From assembly GCA_002405805.1 (NCBI GenBank), contig DHMN01000077.1, positions 1 to 14,088 of the forward strand: a stretch of 14,088 bases of DNA, read 5' to 3'. The notes beneath the pieces are model-generated. The model made no database searches. It was not told the origin of the DNA and saw only the letters and a list, made by a program, of their open reading frames with translations. The translations under genes were made by a program, and so were the position numbers. The DNA comes from Cyanobacteria bacterium UBA4641 (GTDB lineage Bacteria; Cyanobacteriota; Vampirovibrionia; Gastranaerophilales; Gastranaerophilaceae). This document shows positions 1-5,942 of the stretch, piece by piece; positions within the stretch are counted from its first letter, which is position 1, and each line of letters begins with the position of its first letter.

Positions 1-64
1 AAGACTGTTTCAGCATCTCTAATAAAACATATTAATCTTATGTAAAATTTGTAATATTTAAGAA

Positions 65-81
65 CCTGAAACTAGTTCAGG
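65..81. repeat. Short inverted repeat (CCTGAA / TTCAGG)
   Basis: CCTGAA at 65-70 and TTCAGG at 76-81 form a 6-bp stem with a 5-nt loop, followed by GTGACA. The TTCAGG-GTGACA end resembles the TTCAGAATGACA end of the longer hairpin repeats elsewhere in the window, so it is probably a short or decayed relative. No gene is visible in 1-365; the stretch holds this element, the composite repeat at 92-228 and the rplI promoter. Confidence 0.5.
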
Positions 82-91
82 GTGACAACAT

Positions 92-228
92 TTCTGAATA
101 AGATAAAATATACGTTGCTATGAAAATTGATTTTTAATCCTTTCAGAATTACAAAATAATAAAGTAGTGTGGGGGAAACGAAGAGTCCCCACAAAAATCT
201 CAATTGTCGGCTCGGTAAAGCCGACCTA
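92..228 (+). repeat. Composite palindromic repeat, copy 1 (hairpin A, linker, hairpin B)
   Basis: Hairpin A runs from TTCTGAA (92-98) to TTCAGAA (142-148). It is followed by a linker containing GAAACGAAG, itself in a hairpin with GTGGGG (169-174) pairing to CCCCAC (187-192). Hairpin B (204-228) pairs GTCGGCT with AGCCGAC. The same order of parts recurs at 5799-5929, and the hairpin B sequence recurs inverted at 4356-4380 with 24 of 25 bases identical. This points to an interspersed non-coding element rather than a terminator: hairpin B has no T-tract and no gene ends just before it. Confidence 0.65.
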
Positions 229-293
229 TAATATCAAATTCCATCATACCTTTTGCGTCAACGAGCTTTTCCTTAACAAAATTATATAACCCC

Positions 294-322
294 TCGACAA
301 ATTATTCTTTTTGTAGTATGTT
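294..322 (+). promoter_or_regulatory. Predicted sigma-70-type promoter of the rplI operon
   Basis: TCGACA (294-299) resembles a -35 box (5/6 to TTGACA). A 17-bp spacer separates it from TATGTT (317-322), a weaker -10 (4/6). It would start transcription about 35 bases before the rplI start codon. Prediction from pattern only. Confidence 0.4.
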
Positions 323-365
323 AGGGCTACATGCAGAAATATAAATGTAAAAGGAGAATTGTAAA

Positions 366-863
366 ATGCAAGTTATATTGAAAAAAGAAGTTCAAAACTT
401 AGGCGAAGTTGGCGACGTTATCAACGTTAAAGACGGTTATGCTAGAAACTTCCTACTTCCTCAAGGTGCAGCAGAAGTTGCAACAGCAGGAGCTTTGGAA
501 AATAGAGAAAAAAATATCGCTAGAATTAAAGCTAAACAAGAAAAATTGCACCAAGAAGCTTTGGAAAAAGCTGCTGCAATTGAAAAATTTGGCAAATTGG
601 AATTGTCTGCTAAAGCTGGCGAATCTGGTAAATTGTTCGGTACAATCACAACTAAAAAATTGGCTGAAGAATTGCAAGCTCAAGCAGGTATTGAAGTTGA
701 CAGAAAGTCAGTTTCTCTTAACGCTCCAATTAACAAAATCGGTAACTATGTAATGTTAATCAAATTGACTTCAAAAGTTAAATCAGAATTAAACGTTGTA
801 GTTACAGCATCTGAAGTTGTTAAAGAATCAATCGAAGAATCTTCAGAAGAATCAGCTGAATAG
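366..863 (+). CDS. rplI: 50S ribosomal protein L9
   Basis: L9 binds 23S rRNA near the base of the L1 stalk and supports translational fidelity. The N-terminal domain is unmistakable: residues 1-40 contain VILKKEVQNLGEVGDV followed by GYARNFLLPQGAA, the family's rRNA-binding signature. A long charged helix (about 45-80) and the C-terminal domain (about 85-150) follow. At 165 residues it is longer than the about 149 usual in E. coli, the excess being an acidic Glu/Ser-rich tail. The ATG is preceded by AGGAG about 9 bases upstream. It is the first gene of a run of four; the next start lies 21 bases after its stop. In many bacteria rplI sits beside rpsR or dnaB, so a one-carbon gene here is unusual. 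Confidence 0.97.
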   Translation: MQVILKKEVQNLGEVGDVINVKDGYARNFLLPQGAAEVATAGALENREKNIARIKAKQEKLHQEALEKAAAIEKFGKLELSAKAGESGKLFGTITTKKLAEELQAQAGIEVDRKSVSLNAPINKIGNYVMLIKLTSKVKSELNVVVTASEVVKESIEESSEESAE

Positions 864-884
864 TTTGGCAAAACAGGAGTGCGG

Positions 885-1958
885 ATGAATCAATTATCAG
901 ACCTAAAACTACAAGCATTAGCAATTGGTTCACTACCTCACAATACTGTTGAGTCGGCAATGGAAGTTGTAAAAAAGGATTTTGCTGAAATTCCTTTTTA
1001 TCCGCAACTTAGCAATATTAACAGAAACGAAGACATGACTATCCAATTTTTGGAAGGATTGCCTTCGTTTTTGCCTTCTAAGGAAAGTTTTGAGATTGAT
1101 ACAGAAAGTGAAAAGTTTTTTGAAGATTTGGAAAGCTTTTTCACTGATTATGAAGAAATAATCGCAGATACAGATTCAGAAACTTTGGAAAAATATGCAA
1201 TCAGCAAAGAATTTTCATCAACATTTCCTGAATTTGAAAAAATTATCAAAGATACACAACCAAAATTTGCAAAGGCTCAAATTATCGGTCCGTTCACACT
1301 TGCGGCGATGTTGACTGACCAAAATGGAGTTAATGCAATATTTGATGAAACATTGCGCGAAATTGTCGTGAAACTTTTGACGCTAAAGGTTTTATGGCAA
1401 ATTAAACATATAAAACGTGCCAATCCGACAACAACACCCATTATTTTTATGGATGAGCCAACACTATCTCAACTTGGAACATCTGCTTATCTGACGATTT
1501 CAGAAAAAAATGTTGTAGATATGTTGTCCGAAATAAGTGAAATTATCCATCAAAATGGCGGTATCAGTGCGATTCACTGTTGTGGAAAATGTGATTGGAC
1601 AATTTTGATAAAAGCAAAAGCTGATATTATTAATTTTGATGCATTTGCTTTTTCAGAACATCTTGGCTTGTTTGCACAAGAAATAGATAAATTTTTGAAA
1701 AACGGTGGAAAACTTGCGTGGGGATTAGTTCCTACACTTGATGTCGAGGCTTTGAAAAAGATTACCCTTGATGATTTAATCAAAGATTTTGAACAGGGAA
1801 TAAAATATTTGACTAATAAAGGCATTGATGAGAAACTTATTACAGATAATTCGCTTATAACATCATCTTGCGGAGCAGGCTCATTGAGCGTTGAACTTGC
1901 GCAAAAGGCGATGGATTTAGTTTTTGAATTATCAAATGAATTAAGGAAGAGGTTTTAG
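885..1958 (+). CDS. Core methionine synthase-like (MetE C-terminal / UROD superfamily) methyltransferase
   Basis: Predicted cytoplasmic TIM-barrel methyltransferase of the MetE/UROD superfamily. In known core-MetE enzymes the methyl group goes to homocysteine, with methylcobalamin or a corrinoid protein as likely donor. At 357 residues it has only one barrel, half of a classical MetE. Visible motifs are GSLPH near residue 15, PFYPQL near 37, DEP at 190-192 (as in the MetE core), H231-x-C233 as candidate zinc ligands, GLVPT near 280 and C329 in SSCGAG as the candidate last zinc ligand. An extra C236 is present. I chose ATG 885 over GTG 879 because the AGGAG at 875-879 overlaps the GTG and sits 5 bases before the ATG. 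The next gene starts 2 bases after its stop, and FolD follows, which fits folate or methionine metabolism. It could instead be a corrinoid methyltransferase for another acceptor. Confidence 0.75.
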   Translation: MNQLSDLKLQALAIGSLPHNTVESAMEVVKKDFAEIPFYPQLSNINRNEDMTIQFLEGLPSFLPSKESFEIDTESEKFFEDLESFFTDYEEIIADTDSETLEKYAISKEFSSTFPEFEKIIKDTQPKFAKAQIIGPFTLAAMLTDQNGVNAIFDETLREIVVKLLTLKVLWQIKHIKRANPTTTPIIFMDEPTLSQLGTSAYLTISEKNVVDMLSEISEIIHQNGGISAIHCCGKCDWTILIKAKADIINFDAFAFSEHLGLFAQEIDKFLKNGGKLAWGLVPTLDVEALKKITLDDLIKDFEQGIKYLTNKGIDEKLITDNSLITSSCGAGSLSVELAQKAMDLVFELSNELRKRF

Positions 1959-1960
1959 AT

Positions 1961-2713
1961 TTGACGGTTAAACTTGCAATTACAGGTAAAAGCGGTAGCG
2001 GAAAAACAACAATAGTAAAAGCTTTTATGCACATTTTCAAAGAAATGTTTCCGGAAAAATCAATTTTGTTGTTTGATAACGATTTGGCAGGTGAACTTGG
2101 ACACAGTTTTGGGCTGGATATCAGAAATACAATTTACGGTATCAGGAGCGGAAAACACGAATACAAAACAGGAATTCCCGAAGATATGACTAAACAAGAG
2201 TATATCGAATGGGCAATGGAAGATATTTTGGTTCCGATTGATGATAATGTTGATATAATTGTTTCTTGGTTTGTGGGTTCAAAAGATTGCAGATGCCCTA
2301 TCACAAAACAAATTAATGACGCGGTGTATAAGCTAATCAATCGCTACGATATCGTGATTTTTGACTGTGAATTTGATTTGAAATACTTGAATCAACTTGT
2401 GGATATCGACATTGATTCAACAATAATTGTTGCAAGACCATCTGAAGAGTCCGCTCATTTGGCGAAACGTATTGAAGAATTTAGCGCGAAATACGCAGCA
2501 GGCAATCAGTTGGGTGTTGTGATAAATAAAGTTGACAATGATAACTTGGCTGCGGTTTATGAGCTTTTGAAAAAATACGATTTGGATGTTCTTGGTACAA
2601 TTCCGTTTGACAAAGAGTTGAAAAACAATGCAATGTCACGCGAATCTCAAGTTGTTCAAAGTGCAATCAAAGAATTTTATTTTAGGTTAAATTTACCGCA
2701 AGCAAAACAATAA
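1961..2713 (+). CDS. CooC-like P-loop ATPase, metallocentre maturation family
   Basis: SIMIBI-class (MinD/CooC) ATPase. GKSGSGKT at residues 9-16 is a Walker A with the signature Lys at position 10, as in deviant Walker A motifs. FDCEFD (134-139) resembles the CooC Walker B/switch region with Asp and Glu retained, and NKVD (189-192) suits nucleotide base recognition. C110-R-C112 forms a CxC motif at nearly the position of the dimer-interface metal-binding CxC of CooC1 from Carboxydothermus. CooC proteins insert nickel into CO dehydrogenase, and relatives act in acetyl-CoA synthase maturation or corrinoid activation. No such client is in this window; the neighbours are a core-MetE-like enzyme and FolD. 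The TTG start is supported by AAGGAAGAGG at 1943-1952, 8 bases upstream. The family call is firm; the client is unknown. Confidence 0.8.
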   Translation: MTVKLAITGKSGSGKTTIVKAFMHIFKEMFPEKSILLFDNDLAGELGHSFGLDIRNTIYGIRSGKHEYKTGIPEDMTKQEYIEWAMEDILVPIDDNVDIIVSWFVGSKDCRCPITKQINDAVYKLINRYDIVIFDCEFDLKYLNQLVDIDIDSTIIVARPSEESAHLAKRIEEFSAKYAAGNQLGVVINKVDNDNLAAVYELLKKYDLDVLGTIPFDKELKNNAMSRESQVVQSAIKEFYFRLNLPQAKQ

Positions 2714-2733
2714 GTACCCCCATTGGAGATAAA

Positions 2734-3570
2734 ATGGCAGAAATTTTAGACGGAAAAAAGTTACGAGAAAAGATTTTAACAAATTTAAAAACAAAAATTG
2801 ACAAATTTGAAACTAAACCAACTCTTGTTGTCATACTTGTTGGGAATAATCCGGCAAGCAAAATTTATGTGAACAATAAGAAAAAAACTGCAGAAAAACT
2901 CGGAATCATTTCAGAGGTGATAAATTATCCTGCTGAGACGACAGAATCAGAACTTTTGGCAAAAATCGAAGAACTGAATAATGACCCAAAAGTGACTGCG
3001 ATATTGGTTCAGTTGCCTTTGCCAAAACATATTTCAAAAGAAAATGTTATCAATACAATTTCTCCAATGAAAGACGTTGACGGTTTTACACCATATAATT
3101 TTGGCAAATTGTTTTCCGGCGAAACTCCGACGGTTTATCCGTGCACCCCAAAGGGAATTTTGCTTTTGTTTGATGAATATAATATTGAGTTGGAAGGGAA
3201 ACACGCTGTTATTATTGGACGCTCAAATATTGTCGGCAGACCGCTTTCACAAATGTTGTTAAACCGCAACGCTACAGTGACAGTATGCCACAGCCATACA
3301 CAAAACCTTTCAGACATAATAAAAACTGCAGATGTTGTAGTTTCTGCAGCGGGGAAAAAAATTATAGAAGGGAAAATGTTAAAAAATGGTTGTGTGATTG
3401 TAGATGTTGGAATTTTCAAAGATGAAAACGGGAAAACCCGCGGAGACGTAGACTTTGAAAGCGCGTCCAAAGTTGCATCGTACATATCACCTGTTCCGGG
3501 GGGCGTCGGACCAATGACAATTACGTCATTGATGCTCAACACTGTGGAACTTTTTGAAAGAAACTTATAA
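2734..3570 (+). CDS. folD: Bifunctional methylene-THF dehydrogenase / methenyl-THF cyclohydrolase
   Basis: FolD interconverts 5,10-methylene-, 5,10-methenyl- and 10-formyl-tetrahydrofolate in the cytoplasm, supplying one-carbon units for purines, fMet-tRNA and methionine. All hallmarks are present in 278 residues, a typical length. Y45-x3-K49 is the catalytic Tyr/Lys pair; VQLPLPKH and DVDGFTPYN form the folate site; PCTPKG precedes the Rossmann segment GRSNIVGRPLSQMLL; and PVPGGVGPMTITSLM closes the C-terminus. GGAG lies just upstream of the ATG, and the gene starts 20 bases after the CooC-like stop, so it is probably the last gene of the rplI operon. It converges on the small gene at 3581-3910, only 10 bases away. 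I see no clear intrinsic terminator in that gap. Confidence 0.96.
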   Translation: MAEILDGKKLREKILTNLKTKIDKFETKPTLVVILVGNNPASKIYVNNKKKTAEKLGIISEVINYPAETTESELLAKIEELNNDPKVTAILVQLPLPKHISKENVINTISPMKDVDGFTPYNFGKLFSGETPTVYPCTPKGILLLFDEYNIELEGKHAVIIGRSNIVGRPLSQMLLNRNATVTVCHSHTQNLSDIIKTADVVVSAAGKKIIEGKMLKNGCVIVDVGIFKDENGKTRGDVDFESASKVASYISPVPGGVGPMTITSLMLNTVELFERNL

Positions 3571-3580
3571 TTTAAACCGA

Positions 3581-3910
3581 TTAAGAGTTTAATAGGTTCA
3601 AAGTACAGCTTGACTTGATGTTGTTGTTTACAAGTGTCTTCAAGCCTGAAATTTCGTTTTCAATAGCTGTCAATTGTGAATCAATAGAATCCTTTTCTGT
3701 TTCAAGTTGGTCACTCAAATCTTCATAGTAGATGTAGTTTGCATCATCTGTGTAATCACTGTCATCTAGTCCTGAATATTCTCTTTGGATTGCAGTCATT
3801 TGAGATGTTGCATACTGAACTTGGTTTTGAATTGAAGTGTACTGTAATTGTAAAAAGTTTTTTTGTAAAGTCAATAAACTCTTTTGACTTGCCAATGCTA
3901 AAAATGCCAT
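3581..3910 (-). CDS. Small helical protein of unknown function (109 aa)
   Basis: I do not recognise a characterised family. The protein reads as two Gln/Thr/Leu-rich amphipathic helices (about residues 5-45 and 64-95) joined by an acidic, Tyr-rich linker around 46-62 (GLDDSDYTDDANYIYYEDL). This is a helical-hairpin or coiled-coil architecture of roughly 100 residues. There is no signal peptide, membrane segment or WxG motif. One Cys lies near the C-terminus. Translation is well supported by AAGGAG (3918-3923) placed 7 bases before the ATG. It stands alone, converging on folD, with a long repeat-rich region upstream. The starting segment MAFLALASQK reminds me of recurrent short proteins in Melainabacteria genomes, but that is memory, not a search. 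A secreted or filament-forming role would be a guess. Confidence 0.7.
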   Translation of the reverse strand: MAFLALASQKSLLTLQKNFLQLQYTSIQNQVQYATSQMTAIQREYSGLDDSDYTDDANYIYYEDLSDQLETEKDSIDSQLTAIENEISGLKTLVNNNIKSSCTLNLLNS

Positions 3911-4047
3911 ATCTCGTCTCCTTATTTAATATATCTTTTTTGCTCTCTCCTATATAAAGTTTTTTTAGAACTCCGAATTTCAGTAAGTGTTTTATTTGTA
4001 ACATTTGTTTACAATTATGTATTGGTATGGGATGCAACATGTTCCTA

Positions 4048-4096
4048 GGAAGGGGGTAAAGGGGTATATATTTGAAAGACCATGCACCCCTCTTCC
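4048..4096. repeat. Inverted repeat in the 3911-4441 gap
   Basis: GGAAG-GGGGT (4048-4057) can pair with ACCCC-T-CTTCC (4086-4096), giving 10 base pairs with one bulged T and a loop of about 28 nt. It has no T-tract and lies far from any stop codon, so I do not call it a terminator. The gap 3911-4441 has no supported gene and otherwise holds the repeats listed next. Confidence 0.4.
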
Positions 4097-4126
4097 ATAA
4101 TGGGCGAGGAAGCTTTTATTAAACGC

Positions 4127-4162
4127 ACAGGTCATTGTCATTCTGAACTTGATTCAGAATCT
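4127..4162 (+). repeat. Short REP-like repeat (GGTCATTGTCATTCTGAAC type)
   Basis: TTCTGAA (4141-4147) and TTCAGAA (4153-4159) form a 7-bp stem with a 5-nt loop, preceded by AGGTCATTGTCA. The same left part recurs at 14058-14081, and a 15-nt piece is exactly repeated at 10351-10365. It belongs to the same loosely related family as the longer hairpins. Confidence 0.6.
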
Positions 4163-4220
4163 TTTCCATATTAATAATTTAACAAATGTTGTAATTGATA
4201 AACCTTGATTATTGAAAGGA

Positions 4221-4250
4221 TTCCGAACTAAATTCGGAATGACATAGACC
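4221..4250 (+). repeat. Short REP-like repeat (TTCCGAA / TTCGGAA, ATGACATAGACC flank)
   Basis: TTCCGAA (4221-4227) pairs with TTCGGAA (4233-4239) across a 5-nt loop, followed by TGACATAGACC. The same stem and flank occur at 9059-9088, so this is a sub-family distinguished by a TCCGA rather than TCTGA core. Confidence 0.6.
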
Positions 4251-4268
4251 TTTTTGCACAATTGGAGA

Positions 4269-4327
4269 TTCTGAATAGGATAAAATCTAAGCCAAACAAG
4301 TTGGCAAGATTTTTAATCCTTTCAGAA
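4269..4327. repeat. 59-nt hairpin repeat A (nested palindrome)
   Basis: This is a long imperfect palindrome with four paired blocks: TTCTGAA/TTCAGAA, AGGAT/ATCCT, AAAATCT/AGATTTT and GCCAA/TTGGC. Together they give 24 base pairs around a 5-nt loop, with 1-2-nt internal bulges. Its outer blocks match the repeats at 92-148, 5799-5858 and 8853-8912, while the inner blocks differ but remain paired. Confidence 0.75.
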
Positions 4328-4355
4328 TGACATGTAGCTTATCACCTATTTATCG

Positions 4356-4380
4356 TAGGTCGGCTTTACCAAGCCGACAA
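4356..4380 (-). repeat. Hairpin repeat B, inverted copy
   Basis: GTCGGCTT (4359-4366) pairs perfectly with AAGCCGAC (4371-4378) around a TACC loop. Read on the minus strand it matches 204-228 at 24 of 25 positions. It lies 28 bases after a hairpin A copy, so A and B again travel together, but B is inverted here. Confidence 0.7.
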
Positions 4381-4441
4381 ATTTTAACCGTTGAACTTTG
4401 AAGCACCTAACCTACTGTGTTCTTTTGAAAGGGTACAATTG

Positions 4442-5248
4442 CTACTTCAAAAAATTCCCCCAATAGGTGCCTTTGCCATCCGGACTTTTGTCTTTCAGTG
4501 CAAAATACGCACAAGTAAATGCAGGCATATCCGCTCCTAATTCATAATTACAGTATTTTGCGATTTCTGTATCGTCGGTTTTATTGTTGGTTAAACCGTT
4601 CCAACTTGTGCCTGTATACGGTACAACCGCGTTATTTGCCGTGAACACGAATACAAATCGGTCATACCCAAGTCTATTTGGTTTATCAATTCCATTTGTG
4701 TCTACACAAATTTTTGGACCATAATCAGGAGAATTATAAACTTGATAGGTCGAAGTATCATCTAAAGCATACAAACGCCCAACCATATCCAGCGCCACAG
4801 GGGTTTGGTCGCAAGGGTAGAGGTTTAGGGATGTTCCTCCTAAGTTTTGTTGGGTTATCTTTTTTTGATTATCAAAGGTTCTCCATATTCCTTGACCTGA
4901 CGGAATTGTATAACTTTTGTAATAGCTCATAAAATTTTTTAAAACATTTGTACTACCTGTCGTAGTCCCAGAGTTCAGTACTACATCCGCATCATGGACA
5001 GATGATTCTTCTTGAGCGTAAAAAGTCCTTGCTGCTATATTTAATTCGGCATAAGTCTTTTTGAATTGGCTTTCAAGTTTTTTATGTTTTAAGTGTGTCA
5101 TCAAATTCGGAATTGTCATGGCGGCAATGATTCCGATAATTCCAAGAGTGATAAGAACCTCAGCCAATGTAAAACCAAATTTTACCTTTGTTGGTGGCAA
5201 ATCTAATGTAAACCCAAACCTACTTTTTATAAATTCATCTCTAATCAT
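4442..5248 (-). CDS. Type IV prepilin / pseudopilin-like protein (module 1)
   Basis: Class III-type prepilin. From the chosen start, residues 24-40 read KFGFTLAEVLITLGIIG: cleavage is expected after G25, leaving F26 as residue +1 and E30 as the conserved Glu+5, followed by a hydrophobic helix to about 50. The globular part has four Cys (146, 181, 233, 246), probably two disulfides, and a segment VDTNG (182-186) then PNRLGYDRFVF (190-200) shared with the prepilin at 9562-10323. The leader contains an extra FGFTL at 11-15, a small internal duplication. I chose ATG 5248 because GGAGGT lies 4 bases upstream; the frame extends to 5296 but would run through an operator. It is divergent from an XRE-type regulator, with two palindromes between them. 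Whether it is a filament subunit or pseudopilin cannot be told. Confidence 0.85.
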   Translation of the reverse strand: MIRDEFIKSRFGFTLDLPPTKVKFGFTLAEVLITLGIIGIIAAMTIPNLMTHLKHKKLESQFKKTYAELNIAARTFYAQEESSVHDADVVLNSGTTTGSTNVLKNFMSYYKSYTIPSGQGIWRTFDNQKKITQQNLGGTSLNLYPCDQTPVALDMVGRLYALDDTSTYQVYNSPDYGPKICVDTNGIDKPNRLGYDRFVFVFTANNAVVPYTGTSWNGLTNNKTDDTEIAKYCNYELGADMPAFTCAYFALKDKSPDGKGTYWGNFLK

Positions 5249-5260
5249 TTTTACCTCCAT

Positions 5261-5276
5261 GACCCATATATGGGTC
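5261..5276. promoter_or_regulatory. Operator-like palindrome, module 1, proximal site
   Basis: GACCCATATATGGGTC is a perfect 16-bp palindrome. It lies between the predicted transcription start and the ribosome binding site of the prepilin gene. A near-identical site is centred 40 bp away. Probably bound by the divergent XRE-type protein (inference). Confidence 0.75.
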
Positions 5277-5287
5277 ATATGAAATTT

Positions 5288-5318
5288 ATTATACATTACT
5301 ATCCCATATATGGGTCAA
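5288..5318 (-). promoter_or_regulatory. Predicted promoter of prepilin module 1
   Basis: On the minus strand TTGACC (5313-5318) is a good -35 and TATAAT (5288-5293) a perfect -10, with a 19-bp spacer, slightly long. The -35 overlaps the distal palindrome, and the proximal palindrome begins about 12 bases after the -10, an arrangement suited to repression. Confidence 0.6.
5301..5316. promoter_or_regulatory. Operator-like palindrome, module 1, distal site
   Basis: ATCCCATATATGGGTC contains the perfect 12-bp core CCCATATATGGG and matches the proximal site at 14 of 16 positions. It overlaps the predicted -35 of the prepilin promoter and ends 29 bases before the regulator's ATG, so it could also serve autoregulation. 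Confidence 0.72.
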
Positions 5319-5345
5319 AATTTTAATAAATCTTGAGAAAACTTA

Positions 5346-5621
5346 ATGAAAGAACGAGAAAAATATTATTGTAAAACAATTGGTGAAGCGATTAGGCAAA
5401 TCAGGATAGAAAAATATCACAAAAGTGCGCTTATGTTTGCCTATGAGAACGATATTCCAAAATCTACTCTGACACGGATTGAGCGAGGGGAAAACGAACC
5501 ACAGGTTATTACATTGAAGAAAATAGCAGAGGCTTTTGGTTGGTCAATGAGTGAACTTTTTGAAAATATTGAGAAAAATCTACCAAAGGATTTTAAGATT
5601 TTTGATGATGAACATTATTAA
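5346..5621 (+). CDS. XRE-family helix-turn-helix regulator (module 1, 91 aa)
   Basis: Small DNA-binding protein with a single Cro/C1-type HTH domain. Residues about 12-70 carry the five-helix fold: IGEAIRQIRIEK, then the HTH with STLTRIERGENEP, then LKKIAEAFGWSMSELF. The family places the recognition helix just before the RIERG turn. There is no sensor or effector domain; the tail is acidic. It is divergent from the prepilin gene, and the two palindromes between them are the obvious targets. It is exactly as long as the regulator at 9221-9496 and shares RIEK, LxRIExG and EP positions with it. The ribosome binding site is poor (GAG only), which suggests low expression. It is probably a repressor of the prepilin gene and of itself; activation cannot be excluded. 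Confidence 0.88.
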   Translation: MKEREKYYCKTIGEAIRQIRIEKYHKSALMFAYENDIPKSTLTRIERGENEPQVITLKKIAEAFGWSMSELFENIEKNLPKDFKIFDDEHY

Positions 5622-5642
5622 GGTACATTTTTACAGAATCAT

Positions 5643-5708
5643 GTCATTATGAGGAACTTTGGCTTGCGAATATATAATTGGTTAGTACGAAGTGACGTGG
5701 TAATCTAC
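5643..5708 (+). repeat. GTCATT-GAGGA ... GACGTGGTAATCT type repeat
   Basis: The stretch starts with GTCATTATGAGGA and ends with GTGACGTGGTAATCT. These ends resemble a widespread intergenic repeat type known in many bacteria (GTCATTGCGAGGA ... GACG-GGCAATCT). Only one copy is in this window. An AT-rich stretch follows with CGAAATC-AAA-GATTTCG (5734-5750), a 7-bp hairpin with a triloop. No gene is seen in 5622-5942. Confidence 0.45.
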
Positions 5709-5733
5709 TACGTATCGGTCATATCCCCCACCT

Positions 5734-5750
5734 CGAAATCAAAGATTTCG
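5734..5750. repeat. Perfect 7-bp hairpin (CGAAATC AAA GATTTCG)
   Basis: A tight hairpin with a 3-nt loop, flanked outside by CCACC (5729-5733) and GGTGG (5765-5769), which can also pair. No T-tract follows on either strand, so a terminator role is unsupported. Confidence 0.4.
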
Positions 5751-5798
5751 GTCCTCCCTCTAGGGGTGGACATTTCTACCTATATATTCAATTCAAGA

Positions 5799-5929
5799 TT
5801 CTGAACAGCAAGAAAATTATGCGTTTATTCTTCACGCAAAATTTCTAAGCTTTCAGAATGACAATATAATGTAGTATGGGAAAACGAAGTGTCCAACAGT
5901 CATTAGCTGTCGGCATAGTAATGCCTGAT
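5799..5929 (+). repeat. Composite palindromic repeat, copy 2 (hairpin A, linker, hairpin B)
   Basis: Hairpin A spans 5799-5858 (60 nt), with blocks TTCTGAA/TTCAGAA, AGC/GCT, an AT block, and TGCGT/ACGCA at the tip. A linker with AAAACGAAGTGTCC follows, then hairpin B at 5909-5929 (GTCGGCAT with ATGCCTGAT). The order of parts matches 92-228. Hairpin A aligns without gaps to the reverse complement of 8853-8912, with 7 differences in 60. It ends close to the mutL stop codon. Confidence 0.75.
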
Positions 5930-5942
5930 AGTACACCATACC

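Noticed and set aside
1..365. Riboswitch or L9 leader autoregulation element upstream of rplI
   Set aside because: The hairpins here match interspersed repeats found elsewhere in the window, and they lie upstream of the predicted promoter, so they would not be in the rplI transcript.
453..683. Open frame antisense to rplI, rich in Phe/Ser/Gln
   Set aside because: The composition simply mirrors the Lys/Glu/Leu codons of L9; no start signal or family match.
3135..3542. 135-codon open frame antisense to folD
   Set aside because: It lies wholly inside folD, has no ribosome binding site or recognisable motif, and its composition is what an antisense shadow of a conserved gene gives.
3572..3598. 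TTAAAC / GTTTAA inverted repeat between folD and the convergent gene, as a terminator
   Set aside because: The stem is AT-rich and weak, lacks a T-tract on either strand and overlaps the stop codon of the minus-strand gene.
3762..4040. Longer minus-strand frame overlapping the small gene at 3581-3910
   Set aside because: The 109-residue frame has a strong AAGGAG and sensible helical composition; this alternative has neither and extends through the promoter region.
5643..5930. Series of repeats as a possible CRISPR array or small RNA gene
   Set aside because: The repeats are not evenly spaced and have no unique spacers of constant length, and no cas genes are present; no promoter-terminator pair for a small RNA was found.
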